In this document: piece after piece, positions 34,714 through 46,184 of the stretch | Position numbering within the stretch: the stretch's first letter is position 1 | How the letters are laid out: every line of letters starts with the position of its first letter | NCBI GenBank assembly: GCA_023053685.1 | Contig: JALIGW010000016.1 | Coordinates: 8,197,001-8,261,000, forward strand | DNA length: 64,000 bases | Reading direction: 5' to 3' | Origin: Diadophis punctatus similis | Lineage: Eukaryota; Chordata; Lepidosauria; Squamata; Dipsadidae | Position numbers and translations under genes: made by a program | Notes under the pieces: generated by a model | The model's database searches: none | Told to the model about the DNA's origin: nothing | The model's input: only the letters and a program-made list of their open reading frames with translations

Positions 34714-35281
34714 CAGTGCTTCTCAAATAGTGGGACGGGCCCCCCTGGGGGGCGCGCGGAGCGATGCCAGGGGGGACGCATGACCCCAGGAAACGTCCTT
34801 TTTTTTGCCACAGGGAGTAGGGGTTTTTTGCACCAAACAATAGCAGACAGCACAGAGCAGGAGATATGAAGTGCAGATAACAAACCCTTAAGAGACACCA
34901 TGGAAAAATATTTAACAGGGATGAAAAGAAAGGAGGAGAGAGACGGAGATAATGAGACAAACGTAAGTCTCCTGAAAGCTAAGACGAGGAAATATGATGA
35001 AGCGTATATAGTGCTGGGCTTCACTGTGACTACGGTGGGAGACGAGGGAAGACCGGTATGTTTACTGTGTCTAAAAATGTTGGCAGCGGACAGCATGAAG
35101 CCAAATAAATTAAAGTGCCACTTAAACACATTACACCCCAATCACGCTGATAAGCCGCTTGAGTTTTTTCAGCGAAAATGTGCCAAATATTGCAAACAAT
35201 CGTCCCGGCGAAGAGTTGGGGGGCGCGAAATGTTTACTTCTTCCTAGGCGGGGTGTAACAGAAAATAATTAAGAAGCACTG
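34714..35281 (+). mobile_element. hAT-D element keeping a BED-finger ORF, copy 2
   Basis: 568 bp, CAGTGCTTCTCAAATAGTGG to AAGAAGCACTG, perfect duplication TGCTAGCC at 34706-34713 and 35282-35289. Sequence is nearly identical to copy 1 over the coding part, so both derive from one recently active internally deleted parent. Confidence 0.94.
34900..35247 (+). CDS. BED-type zinc finger, N-terminal remnant of hAT transposase (115 codons)
   Basis: Same start and same finger as the 5143-5502 frame: C-x2-C in RPVCLLC and H-x4-H in CHLNTLH, then KPLEFFQRK. In the alignable N-terminal ~100 residues only a handful of substitutions separate the two copies (for example Q/E at 19, V/A at 35, V/I at 37, K/E at 49, R/K at 72). 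The tails differ because one short indel shifts the frame after the SSRRRVGG block. Catalytic domain absent. The frame is kept open in both copies, which may reflect youth rather than selection. Confidence 0.8.
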   Translation: MEKYLTGMKRKEERDGDNETNVSLLKAKTRKYDEAYIVLGFTVTTVGDEGRPVCLLCLKMLAADSMKPNKLKCHLNTLHPNHADKPLEFFQRKCAKYCKQSSRRRVGGREMFTSS

Positions 35282-35289
35282 TGCTAGCC

Positions 35290-36529
35290 CAAGAAACTCC
35301 AAATCAATATTCAAGCAACTATTCAAACCTTTGCATAGCCCAATGCTTTCAGAGCATTTATGATGCTTTATGGGATTATGAACGTATTACCATATCTACA
35401 GCATAGATTGCCTTAGGCTGCTCTAACTCTCTACCCTTCTGTAATAAGATAGGGATAGAGAAAACTAATACATAATACATAGAAGCAACTTGATTCATTA
35501 TTACTTAGTTTCCTGGATCTTTAAAAAGAGAAAACTTCTATGTTTAGGAGGAACTAGGAATCTTTTACATTGAAATCTCATGCTCTGCTAGTAACCAAGG
35601 CAGAATCTCTCCATGAGGCACAGTGGTGATACCAATACCTTATTATACTGCACACTATATCCTACAATAAGTTATAAACACTCAATAAATGAAATTAGTT
35701 CTGCTATAGATACTATTCTAAAGAGCATAGAAAGGTGGATACACCTTATACTTACGAGTACCTAAACCACCGTTTGCTTGCAGTTATGACTATCGATTGC
35801 CTCTATACGTAACAAATATGTATTATTTCCAATATCACAGAAAATGTACCTTTTAATGCTAATTACTATGGGATATGCATATGAAAGCGACAGTATGCCC
35901 ATGTCCTATTTGTAAACTTTCCAGAAGCTTCCGGTCAGTGTAGGACTGCAATCACAGATTAAAATTGGAAATGAAGAAAAATAGTTTGTTTCAGCTTTTG
36001 CTTTCAATTAGAGTTAGTTTGCTGCTAGTTGAAACTTAGATGAGAAAATAAGCCAGCAGAAACAAGTTACTTTAGAGTAAGAGTAGCATACCACCTCTAG
36101 CAAACAGAGAATGGGGAGAGGGGAGGGGGGAGGAGAGGAGAAATGGAAGGAAGAAATAAGAGTTTTTTAATTTATTTATTTATTTATTTATCATATGGTG
36201 TAGGTATGGGTGTAAGTGTTTTAATTTCCCTTATTTATTCAAGGGCCATGGGGCAAAAGGCCTAAATCCCAGGCCCAACAAAAATTGTTTTCTCAGTCAT
36301 TTTCTCATATTTCTCAATCAAGACTGTGTGGCAACAAACAAACAAACTTCTGCCTCTGAATCCTAGTGCCCCCATCTACTAGAAGAGGGAATTAACTTTA
36401 CAATTATAAAATGAATGAGGGAGACGGATGTTTCAAAAAAAATGTGAAAAATAAATAAAAAATATATATTATCTTCAGTTTGCCTGCACCCCAGGTTTAC
36501 TGCATTATCAGAGAAAACAAAAATAGAAA
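35290..36529. other. DDX10 intron, unassigned
   Basis: (TTTA)n at about 36171-36192; the rest is not recognised. Confidence 0.5.
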
Positions 36530-36782
36530 CAACAAAAGGCCAGGTTACCTTCGGGACCGCATCCTGCCGCATACCTCCCTACGACCGGTTAGGTCCCACA
36601 GAGTTGGTCTCCTCCAGGTCCCATCGACCAAGCAATGCCGGTTGGCGGGGCTGAGGGGGAGAGCCTTCTCTGTGGGAGCTCCCTCCCTGTGGAACCAACT
36701 CCCTCCGGAGATCAGGGCCATCCCCACCCTGCTGGCCTTCCGTAAAGCAATAAAAACTTGGCTCTTCCGGCAGGAGGGGTGA
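36530..36782 (+). pseudogene. LINE reverse transcriptase C-terminal fragment
   Basis: Open to a natural stop: GLLQVPSTKQCRLAGLRGRA, FSVGAPSLWNQLPPEIRAIP, TLLAFRKAIKTWLFRQEG. The RGRAFSVxAPxLWNxLPPEIR...FRKxLKTWLF block closes L2-type (and related CR1-group) LINE proteins. All upstream domains are missing. Confidence 0.82.
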
Positions 36783-37040
36783 AAGTGCGACCAAGCAGAC
36801 TATACTTGGGTCTTCCCCCGTTAGTTATGAATGTTGGAGACTTTTTAATTTTTATATCTTTTTAATTGTTATATCTTTTTATCTGTAATAGATTTGTCAT
36901 GTTGTGAGCCGCCCAGAGTCCTTCGAGAGTTGGGCGGCATACAAATCTATTAAATTAAATTAAATTAAATTAAATTAAATTAAATTAAATTAAATTAAAT
37001 TAAATTAAATTAAATTAAATTAAATTAAATTAAATTAAGA
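36530..37040 (+). mobile_element. L2-like LINE 3' end with (TTAAA)n tail
   Basis: 5'-truncated LINE: RT C-terminus, then a 3' UTR ending in the hairpin GCCGCCCAGAGTCC / GAGTTGGGCGGCATAC and a (TTAAA)n tail at 36943-37038 (about 19 units). Confidence 0.82.
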
Positions 37041-37245
37041 ACAAAACAGCAGGGAGTTTGCTAGGCGTAAATACTAATTGTTCTTATCTTGTGCTGGCTA
37101 TGTTAACTACTTTGAGGTTCAAGTTTGGGAATTAGTCCAAGCTCAAAATATCTAACAAAAAAAAATGTGCCCAAGTTTTAACAGTCAAATCTAAGACTCC
37201 ACTTCCTTTTATTATGTAGTAACGTAAAGTGGTCACAATTAAACG

Positions 37246-37415
37246 CTGAGGTGCATGGAACTCTTTTTATCTTCCCACAGAAGTGGTACCTATTTATCTA
37301 CTCACATTTGCATGCTTTCGAACTGCTATGTTGGCAGAAGCTGGGGCAAGTAACGGGAACTATCCCATTCTATTATTTCCATCTGACAAGTTCAGCATCT
37401 TTAACCACTGAGCCC
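37246..37415 (-). mobile_element. SINE-A, minus strand, 3' end lost
   Basis: Reverse complement: GCTCAGTGGTTAAAGATGC (A-box region), ACTTGCCCCAGCTTCTGCC, AGCAGTTCGAAAGCATGCAA, AAATAGGTACCACTTCTG. Ends early compared with 19306-19655. Confidence 0.82.
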
Positions 37416-37524
37416 ATTGTTCCCCCTACTATTATGTAGTATGAACCATGAAACCTGGAAATACCAGGGGCATGTAGCTCCACATTTTTAGGATGCCCTT
37501 TGACAGGAAATGTGTACAAATCTA

Positions 37525-37561
37525 TGCACATTTGCTATAGATTACCTATAGCAAATGTGCA
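37525..37561. repeat. Perfect 16-bp-arm hairpin
   Basis: TGCACATTTGCTATAG (37525-37540), loop ATTAC, inverse arm 37546-37561. Adjacent bases extend it imperfectly with TGTGTACA/TGTGCACA copies. Origin unknown. Confidence 0.85.
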
Positions 37562-37733
37562 CAGATGTGCACATAATCCTCTGTTATGACCACTCATGGC
37601 CAATCTGTTCCTAAGAACGCTTTCATGTTCGACAATAAATCTTTAGTTCACATTTTGCACATTATGCAAAACTCTCATTCTAAACCAGGTTCAAAAGTAC
37701 ACTATTTCATCTCCTCCAAAACAAAAACATATA

Positions 37734-38715
37734 CCGTATTTTTCGGAGTATAAGACGCACCGAAGTATAAGACGCACCTTAGTTTTGGGGGAGGAAAACA
37801 AGGGAAAAAGGCTTCTGCCTCCAAGCAATTTGCCAAACAGCAAACAGCACAGATGATATACACTGTTTGCTGTGTATTTCTGTGCATGTGTGCCTGACCC
37901 ATAGAAATAGCAAAGAAATAGCAAATGTACATTATGTCAGAAAGTTTTCTTAAATGTAGTCACACTAACTCTTCCCAATTATTTAAATAGATCTACTCCA
38001 AGGTAACTAAACTCTAATACTAAACAGGACACTGTTACATTTCATACTATACTTGTACAGAGCTGTTGAAATTAATTAAAATTTCTGGAAGTATACATTA
38101 TTCTCTATTTAAAAGAAGATACAATAGCATTGTGCCTCTTCAGACGCAAGCATTTATTTTAAAAAGCTTCTTTATTTTGTTAAGTTGTCTAGATTTACAG
38201 GGATTTCCAACCTTGGCAACTTTAAGACTTGTGGATTTCAACTCCCAGAATTCCACAGCCAGCAAAGCTAACAAAGCTGGCTATGGAATTCTGGGAGTTG
38301 AAGTCCACAAGTCTTAAAATTGCCCCTGGCTCTAGAACAATAATAAAGCAGTCTTTAAAAAATAAGTGTAATAATTTGAACATTCTACAGACATTTATAG
38401 TTATTCACTTACCCCCTTCCATCCAGTTCAGCAAAAAATAAAAATCTGCCTGTCTCTCCCAGCTATTTGCCTTTGTAGTTAGTTTCACTTTCATTTTCCC
38501 ACGTGGCAAACCTAATCAGCAGTGGATGGGGAAACTCCTACTGACTTGCTTGGCTTTACAGGCTCTTCCCTCTTTCCTGCAAGCAGGTAAATTGCTGGCA
38601 GGCAGAGGCCAAAGGGTGGGGGTGGCTGGGGCTGCATTCGGTGTATAAGACGCACCCAAGTTTTCACCCTCTTTTGGGGGGTAAAAAGGTGCGTCTTATA
38701 TTCCGAAAAATACGG
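37734..38715 (+). mobile_element. TIR-1 family DNA transposon copy 4 (982 bp)
   Basis: CCGTATTTTTCGGAGTATAA to ATTCCGAAAAATACGG, TA on both sides (37732-37733, 38716-38717). Interior mostly unrelated to the other copies and contains a nested hAT-B MITE at 38198-38328. Confidence 0.85.
38198..38328. mobile_element. hAT-B hairpin MITE inside TIR-1 copy 4
   Basis: CAGGGATTTCCAACCTTGGC at the left, long hairpin, degraded right end (AAAATTGCCCCTG). No clear duplication. Confidence 0.8.
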
Positions 38716-38717
38716 TA

Positions 38718-39639
38718 ACTGTCCTTTTAGTCCATATCCACAGGAAGTTTAATAATCTGTTCTATGAAATACAGATTATTATTTCTTCTTCCACACATGG
38801 AAAGGGGTTGGTCTTGTTACAGTTTTTTTATGTGCTGCATCCACAGATATGCTATAAATAAGAATAATGAGAAGAAGGAGAAGGGCACTAAAGGAAAAGA
38901 GTAACATTTATAACTATTCTCTGCTGTCAAGTTCTCAAACTTTCAGCTCTGTTTTATGACAAATAAATGGCCCAGCAACAATCTTTGTATTTTTATGTCC
39001 TGTAATTTAATTTCTTTTAAATGCCAAAAAGGAGCTTAAACTATTACTATTAAAGCTTTACATTATAAGTGAAATCAATCACCTTGCTGCAATGACATTT
39101 CTTGAATAATTCATGGGTAACTCTCAATCACCTCTACACAAAGCATAGCTATTTAAATAAAACATCATATTCCTAAAATCTCATTAGTACAGAGCTTTCT
39201 GGTCCTCATCATTCTTGATGAAGTACAGTCTTGTTATTATGCTACTTAAAATTTTACCCTCTTATCTACTAACAGTCTATCATATAAATAAATTTAATAT
39301 TGGTCCACAACACCACAAGTCTATGACCATCCATCCACTCATATGGTACGGTTACTGTCTATACATATTCATTTAAAATCAGAACATCATACTGGAGTGT
39401 CATAAATTGCTTACTAACAAGAATAGCAATGTTCGTGGGGAATAGCAATACTAGTGAAACAAAATCAAGGATCCACATCTCTTTTTGTGTTGCCTAAATT
39501 CATGCATCAGACCAGAACAAGATGTAATACTGAATAGATAATTCTTTTTCCAGTAAAATCCTTCATCCCCAATGAACTTGCCAACATTTCACAGTATTTC
39601 CAATTGATATTTTGACAAATGGGATGAGATTCTACTTAC
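38718..39639. other. DDX10 intron, unassigned
   Basis: No repeat recognised. The DDX10 donor (GTAAGTAGAATC in gene sense) occupies the right end. Confidence 0.5.
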
Positions 39640-39801
39640 CCTGTGTTTTTCTTTAATTTTCTTCCTATATTCCTCTTTGTCAAATTTATCCTCTTCCTGA
39701 AGTCTTTCTTTTGCTTTGTCTAGATTGATCCCATTACAATCATCACCATCTTCCTCTTTGTCCAGGGTAGATTTTTGTGCTGGTGGCCACTGCTGAATTA
39801 A
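39640..39801 (-). CDS. DDX10: DDX10 coding exon (54 codons)
   Basis: Begins LIQQWPPAQKS, passes through an acidic EEDGDD stretch and GINLDKAKERLQEEDKFDKE, and ends KKIKEKHR. This is the DDX10-specific C-terminal region; the block from KAKERLQEEDKFDKEEYRKK onward is essentially the same as in mammals, while the acidic stretch varies. Acceptor TCTGTGATTCAG lies just above 39801 and donor GTAAG at 39635-39639. 162 bp, phase 0 at both ends. It joins exactly to the DDGE end of the upstream exon and the EKRL start of the downstream exon. Confidence 0.95.
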
Positions 39802-40049
39802 CTGAATCACAGAAGAAGAATAAAAACATTTCAGTACTGCTGTTTCTATTGTACAGTTTAAAAGGAGCACTGGATTGCTATGAAGACCAGAAGACATCAG
39901 ATCTGCGCAACAGGGAACAGTTACAGAAATATAATTTTTCAGGCAGGGAAGTTAATAGAGGAAATAAAAATTGAAGCAAGGCCCTGAAAGATGATATTGT
40001 TTAATTAAAGGGGATGGTTCAAATGTCAGTTTGTATGAGGTGTTCAGAC

Positions 40050-41020
40050 TCCACGGGAAGTAGGCAGTCCCAAATAACTGGGCCTTGTACCACAGAAGGT
40101 TTATAGGTCATAACCATCACCTGGAATCATACCCAGAAGCAAACTGGCAACCAGTGCAGCTCACATACCAGGGATATCAAATGAACATACTAAGGGGTCT
40201 TTAAGGATAGCCCAAATACAATGCATTGCAGCAACTGAATCATGAGGTGATTAGAAGAGTAACTGTCCAAAGAGTCTCCCAATCCATGAAAAGGTACAAT
40301 TGGCACAACAGATGAATGTCCTGTTGGCTATAACTGCCACCTGCTATCAAAAGGAGATGTAAGTCTAAGAAGATGCACAACCCTTAAATAACACAATAAC
40401 AGAGTTGGAAGAGACCTTGGAGGTTTTCTAGTCCAACCCCCTGCTCAAGCAGGAAATCCTAAATCATTTCAGAGAAATGGTTGTCCAATCTCTTTTTTAA
40501 AACTTCCAGTGTTGGAGTGCCTACAACTTCCGGAGGGAATGTGTTCTAACTGGTTGATTGTTCTAACTGTCAGGACATTTCTGCTTAGTTCTAGGTTCTT
40601 TCTCTCCTTGATTAGTTTCCATTCATTGCTTCTTGTCCTGCCTTCAGGTGCTTTGGAGAATAGGTTGACCCCCTCTTCTTTGTGGCAGCCCCTTAGATAG
40701 TGGAACACTGCTACCATGTCACCCCTAGTCATTATTTTCATTTAACTAGACATACCCAATTCCTGCAACCGTTCAGAGCCAGAACTGTGACTATCCAAAC
40801 ATAATAAGGCATAGCAAAAACAGCTGCATCTTAGTTTGGTCTATGCCAGAGCAACAAGCTATCCAGATTCAAGGTCAACATTTCAGTACCAGGAGGATAT
40901 GAAAAGGCTGTTTCATCACCTGATAATTCTATAGCAATAGCTTTTAACAGTTTCTTCTCCTCATGTGCAATTAAGGTGCTAATGTGCAAAACTTCAATCC
41001 AGAGAAAATGATCATAAAAA
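40050..41020. mobile_element. Old LINE-derived sequence (L2-like UTR?), interrupted by CR1
   Basis: GAAGCAAACTGGCAACCAGT and CAGCTCACATACCAGGGATA resemble a diverged L2/CR1-type non-coding end seen elsewhere in squamates; 40790-41020 may continue it after the CR1 insert at 40388-40790. Low confidence. Confidence 0.4.
40388..40790 (-). mobile_element. CR1 LINE 3' fragment
   Basis: AACAGAGTTGGAAGAGACC to CTAGACATACCCAATTCCTG, colinear with 6430-6810. Minus orientation, 3' tip at 40388. Contains a short internal duplication around TAACTGGTTGATTGTTCTAA. Confidence 0.9.
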
Positions 41021-41470
41021 TTCAAGAGAATACAGAAGCCAATAGCAGCAGGGGAAAATCAGCTAACATAACATTTGTTCAAATCCAAAGAGTGTATTTG
41101 TATATAAGTATGTATGTATATCTCCAATCACAGTTGGTTTAATCAAAGGTAATCATTCAGAGCTATCAGGAATACACTGGAAATCAGGGGGTGGGTGGGT
41201 GGGGGTGGGAAGCATCACAGTCTTCAGAATTCAAGCTACGCCTCTGAAACGGAACACAAAAAAGTGATAGGACAAGAACAATGAATTCTCACAATCCCAA
41301 GGAAAGGGAATTCACTTAATCTGGAGACAACCAATGGTAAACACTGCTTGTTAAAGAAAAAGTAATTAGCCTCAGGCACAGAAAACACTGCTACGTAGAA
41401 ATGTGCACCAATACAATTAATACAATGATTTCCACATGATAGCTACCAAACTCCTAAGATTGATCACCGA
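41021..41470. other. DDX10 intron, unassigned, with a G-rich run
   Basis: 41188-41211 (GGGGGTGGGTGGGTGGGGGT-type) could form a G-quadruplex. Nothing else recognised. Confidence 0.5.
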
Positions 41471-41478
41471 GGTTTAAG

Positions 41479-41902
41479 CAGGGTGGATTTTATTTATATC
41501 AAGTCAATTTAAATCATGATTTAAATCACTAGTAAAAAGACTCGATTTAAATCAACTCGATTTAAGTCATAATTTTTAAAGAGCAACTGTCATCTCTGTC
41601 CCGCAGCGGCTCCTCCTGTTTTCTCCTGTTGACTCACCGACAGTCCCAATATTGCAGAATATACAGCCTCATGCTACATAACCTAAGCTCCATTTCATGA
41701 GGAATAAACTAAATTGTTAATGTATCTTAAATAGAAAACTATCTTTAGATAGATGTTTACTCCAAAAGCATTTTATTAAAATAAATTTGATAAAAATCAA
41801 AAAAATCCGATTTAAATTTTTAAAAATTCGATTTAAATTTTTAAAAAATCTTGATTTATTTATTTATTTATTTTAAAAAATCATCGATTTTTATCCACCC
41901 TG
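41479..41902. mobile_element. hAT-G family non-autonomous element
   Basis: CAGGGTGGATTTTATTTATA to TTTTTATCCACCCTG, perfect duplication GGTTTAAG at 41471-41478 and 41903-41910. Interior is full of GATTTAAATC palindromes in both orientations. Confidence 0.93.
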
Positions 41903-41910
41903 GGTTTAAG

Positions 41911-42960
41911 CCTCTGTTTATATACAATGGCATAATCATAAGCACAAATGGCTGAAAAGATCAGACTTTCTGGCCACAACCCCCTCCGTGGGACTATACA
42001 CAACATTGCTAGACTCCATATCAGATATTCATAAGAACAAGCTTTAATTCATTGACCTCATTATAGAAGTCGGCAATGGTTGTGAGAGAAACACATTATA
42101 GTGCTTCCTAGAAAAAAGAAAAACAGGCGGGAAATAAACAGTTGCGACTTTCCATCAAGCTCGCCTACTTACTCTCCATTGCTCTCTGTTTCAAATTAGC
42201 TTCTGCAATTGCAATGAACTAAGAGGCAAAGCAGTAAAACCTTGACTTGCGCAGGGGCATTTATCTTAGCCTTCTGCAAACTAACATAAATGCTTCATTG
42301 CAAATTGCAATTTCCCTGCACCCAGTGGTAATGCACGGCTTGCAGAGGTACTGAAACGGCATTGGGCTCACTCAACACTCTTGACAACACTGAAGCGGAT
42401 CAAAAGAGGGGAAGGGAGTCAAGGAAGAATCAGGCTGAGTTCCGTTGAAAACAAGAGATGTGACAAATGAAGGTTATATTGATGAAAACCACCCACGAAC
42501 CATCGTTGCGATTCAGATCCCCTCTGTCATGCAATTTGGTTCTCTGCCACCTGGAAACATTAACTTCTGTAATCCATTCAATCCGGTAAATGAGCATGCA
42601 GAAATGGGTTTTTAAAACTGTTCCCAATTCCCACAGAAAAAGAACAGTAGTACACTTGCTATTAGTTTGGAATGGGATTGCAAGACTACGCTTATGACAG
42701 TTATTCATCAGAAATACTGATTAAATATACGAAAACTAGGAAAGGTACTTTTCGATTTCAGATACGGTATAGTTCAGACTTATTCCAAACTAGGGACATG
42801 CAAAACATTTCCAATTAAACTTCAAAACACCACCAGCTTGATTGAAAACCTTCTGCTTGGAACACAAAACTGTTCTGAACTGAGAAGCTGAATATTCAGT
42901 GGGTGAAACATTTCGCACGGCATCATTCCTCCCCCTCCCTCCCTCCCTCCCTCCCTCCCT

Positions 42961-43000
<40 letters not shown>

Positions 43001-43044
43001 AGTGATCTATCAATTCTCCTTGGAAACTTTTAAATGGTATTTAA
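41911..43044. other. DDX10 intron, unassigned, with (TCCC)n(TC)n
   Basis: Pure pyrimidine tract about 42929-42994: (CCCT)n then (CT)n. The rest is not recognised. Confidence 0.5.
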
Positions 43045-43161
43045 TTAGAAATATTTATTTATTTATTTATTTATAAACGCTCTTATAGGCCGCTCAATCC
43101 CGTAGGACTCAGGGCGGCGTACAACATGGATAAGAAATGTACAGTAAAAAAACAGTGATAA
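43045..43161 (-). mobile_element. LINE 3' tail hairpin fragment
   Basis: (ATTT)n tail, then CTTATAGGCCGCTC and GACTCAGGGCGGCGTACAAC. Same tail class as 59029-59120 and 36880-37040, here minus orientation. Confidence 0.7.
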
Positions 43162-43619
43162 CAATTTAAAAATTAAAAACATTATTAAAACATTATTAAA
43201 AACACCATTCATGGGGGAATCTGATCTTCTTATTCAAATTCAAATAATCAGTAATAATGAACAATCAGGGCGCACTCCCAAAGTTTATATTTTGGGGACA
43301 ATAGCATTCACCCAGGCTTCACCTCAGTTCCCAAATCCAACTTTCTCCTTACCAACAGTACTTGCGTTTTGCCTGTATTTAATTTCAGTTTGGTCTGTCT
43401 CATGTAATCCATTACTGAGAATAGGGTATATGGATTACTTCCTTGGAATTAGATGGTAAGGAACACTATTTTTTTTTACTTTATTTACTCAAATGTTTAG
43501 CTGCCAAACTCCAAGGGACTCTGTGTATCGTTAGCATAGTAGCAGCATGCCACTTCAAAGATTCAAATGATGTGAGATGGAAAGAATCAGGACCAAACTT
43601 TAAATTCCAGTTAAGTTGA
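43162..43619. other. DDX10 intron, unassigned
   Basis: Nothing recognised. Confidence 0.45.
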
Positions 43620-43810
43620 TTTGTTGCTCATGCCTATACATAAGAATTTAGTCAACTAATGGTCAGCACTAAATTTGTGCTTTTCCAGAGTTAATGGAAT
43701 TCAAGGGGGGCTAGATTTGGATCGCTGTGGGAATGTAATGATTCAAGGCTGATTCCTCTATTGACTCCGCCACCAGGCTCTGCCTTGTCTTTTCCTATAA
43801 ATGACCTCCA
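43620..43810. repeat. Unclassified dispersed repeat, copy 1
   Basis: Shares colinear blocks with 54340-54500: a GAATTCAAGGG block, AAGGCTGATTCC versus TAGGCTGATTCC, then TTGACTCC...CCAGGCTCTGC versus TTAACTCC...CCAGGTTCTGC. No coding content or termini recognised. Confidence 0.55.
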
Positions 43811-44420
43811 ATAGTAATTTTGAAATAGATTTTGTCACTATAGACTGTCAGGCAGTGATTTTTATATTGCCTGTTACATGTATATGCAGGGAGCTGCATC
43901 CCTATCTAATATAATGGTTTATTCCTGAGCACATGATTGATATGTTCTATTACGCATGTGTGCATTCCATTCTTTCCTTCTGTTCCTAACTTCTGTGGAA
44001 GCAAGACGTGTTTTTTATATCAGAGATGTAATTAATGAGAATTTATTGTTTTTGTACCGAAATAAATATTTCTACTTAGAACTTTAAACTGCGGTTTCAT
44101 TTCTAATGTCAGAGTTCCAGGAAAAGATCTATTTTCACCTCTTATGAGAGTTATTCTCATCTTGACATAGACAAAATAGAATACTATGGGATACCACAGG
44201 TCAATCAATGACTTAGGTGTAGAACAACAGCTTCCAAATACCACCTTTTGAATATGTTTCAACAGAAATGACCAGAACTACTGCAAAACTGTACCCCCTA
44301 AGCCCAACCCTGCCAGGTGATCCATGAAGATAATTATAGTCAGTCATTACAAGTATTTCCAAGTGGTTTCGGAGAACTTGTAGAGTCATATTCCCTTGGT
44401 CTACACTCCAAAAAGCTTTT
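43811..44420. other. DDX10 intron, unassigned
   Basis: Nothing recognised; ends at the target duplication of the L1-derived element. Confidence 0.45.
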
Positions 44421-44435
44421 AATGTAGGAAATCTT

Positions 44436-45113
44436 GGGACTTCCGGTTTGGAGCGCTCCATCGCGGACGTCCCTTCGTTGGACGCCTTTCCGATCTTTGT
44501 TAAAAGCCGCCAGAACAGCTGTCTGGCGGCTTTGAAATCTCTTCCCCGGGCAAAGGGGAGAGATGAGAGCCTGACAGGTGGGGTAGAGCCCCCCCAGCGC
44601 CCTAGGAGCCATCTGGTAGGGCGCGAAGGGAGAGCTCCCCATGCAGCCTGTCTCCAGCTCCGAAGATCAGGAAACCTCCGTCTTTGCGGAGCTAGATGGA
44701 GTGACCAGCCGCTGCTTCAAGAATGGGATTTATAACTACATTTAAACTATAGAAGCAGACAGAGAGAAACAGGCGTGAGATGGGCAAGTACTGAAACCTC
44801 TTTTTTTCTTTTTTTTTCAACTCCTGGGTAAGCTTTCACTTCGGCAAGGGAACAAAGGAAACAGAGTAACAATATGGCGATTGAGAAGTGAAAGTGACTT
44901 TCGTTTCCCCAGAGGCTTTTTTTTTTTCTCTCTCTCTCTCTTATGGAAACTTTTAACTTGGAAAAATGGTTTTTTCTTTCTCTGTCTCCTAACTCTGGAT
45001 TAAAGTTATAACATAAATATTTCCAATAATAAAAGACTACCTGATTTTTAAACTGGAAAGAACTTTAACAGGCACCTGGCTTTCTTTCTTTTTCGTACTC
45101 TTTTGAAACACCA
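44436..45113 (+). promoter_or_regulatory. 5' UTR / presumed internal promoter of the L1-derived element
   Basis: GC-rich start GGGACTTCCGGTTTGG, a perfect 12-bp-arm hairpin AAAGCCGCCAGA/TCTGGCGGCTTT at 44503-44533, then AT-rich CT-tract sequence up to the ORF1 ATG. Promoter role is inferred from the L1 plan. Confidence 0.6.
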
Positions 45114-46184
45114 ATGGCTTCAAAGTCTGGAAAGATTGTTTTGACTAAAAGAAATGACTATTCATCTGGATATATTTCTAAAATGCAATTTAACACTGAG
45201 CTAACACCTCCACAGCCTTTGACACCTGAAAATTTATTAAATAATTTAAAGATTATGAAACATGAACTTACTTTGGAATTTAATCAGAAAATAAGCGAGA
45301 TAGACAAAAAAATGCAGGCTGCTTTGAAGAATATGAATCAACAACTCAGATTTGATGTGTTAGAGGTTTGCAAAGGTTTAGCAACAAATATTGAAGTTTT
45401 GGCAGAACGTATTGAAACAAATAAACAAGCTTTGGCAACCTCGGTGAATTACATAGACAAAATCCAAAATGATATTGCAAACTTTGAAAAAGAGGTCTTG
45501 ATGACACAGTTCAGATCCATGGAAGTTGCTATAAGGATCAGAGGTTTGAAAGAAGAATTATATGAAAATTTAAAAGGCAGGATGGTTGATGTACTGGATC
45601 AGGTGTCTGGAATTTCCAAAGTGGAATTGGCTACACAAATCGACAAAATATACAGAATCAATTCGTGGTACGCTAAACAAAAGCATTTACCAAGGGACAT
45701 TGTCATATATTTTACCACAAGAGCTTTACGGAATAGAATTATACAAGCAACGTTTAACAATAATCTTATGGTGAATGGTCAGGAACTAAAGATCTGGAAA
45801 GAAATCCCCTCTAAAATGCTTAAAGCCAGAAAAAGCTATACTTTTTTGATTGATGAATTTAAGAGATTAAATTTACAATATAAATGGGAAGCGCCAGTTG
45901 GAGTAGCAGTAAAATTTTCTGGAAAAAGATATCGGCTCAACACGATAAAAAAAGCTACTGAATTTTATGTCAATGTTTTAAAGGCTGATATATCCAAGAT
46001 TCCAGAGGAAGGATGTATGAAAATAAAAGAGGAGGAGGAGGGGAAGCCATCTTTGATGGATCAAAAGGAAATAGATTCAAAAACACAAAAGGAGTGCCAG
46101 AACCAGATAGCTGGGGAAAAGGAGATGGAGATCTGGGATCAGATGAGAGACGAGTCGACAAATCTGAATTTACTGAACTATTAA
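45114..46184 (+). CDS. L1-type ORF1 protein, intact (356 codons)
   Basis: RNA-binding nucleic-acid chaperone of L1 retrotransposons, normally forming trimers with L1 RNA in the cytoplasm. Visible layout: a basic N-terminus (MASKSGKIVLTKRNDYSSGY); a long heptad-rich coiled coil about residues 40-125; an RRM-like domain about 130-230 opening with VAIRIRGLKEELYENLKG and containing IDKIYRINSW and LPRDIVIYFTTRALRN; a C-terminal domain about 232-300 (IPSKMLKARKSYTFLIDEFK, LQYKWEAPVGVAVKF, YRLNTIKKATEFYV); and an acidic/glutamine tail. Length fits vertebrate L1 ORF1p. No stops or frameshifts. The ATG is the first in frame after a stop-rich UTR and has G at +4. No ORF2 follows, so mobilisation would need L1 enzyme in trans. 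Confidence 0.92.
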   Translation: MASKSGKIVLTKRNDYSSGYISKMQFNTELTPPQPLTPENLLNNLKIMKHELTLEFNQKISEIDKKMQAALKNMNQQLRFDVLEVCKGLATNIEVLAERIETNKQALATSVNYIDKIQNDIANFEKEVLMTQFRSMEVAIRIRGLKEELYENLKGRMVDVLDQVSGISKVELATQIDKIYRINSWYAKQKHLPRDIVIYFTTRALRNRIIQATFNNNLMVNGQELKIWKEIPSKMLKARKSYTFLIDEFKRLNLQYKWEAPVGVAVKFSGKRYRLNTIKKATEFYVNVLKADISKIPEEGCMKIKEEEEGKPSLMDQKEIDSKTQKECQNQIAGEKEMEIWDQMRDESTNLNLLNY

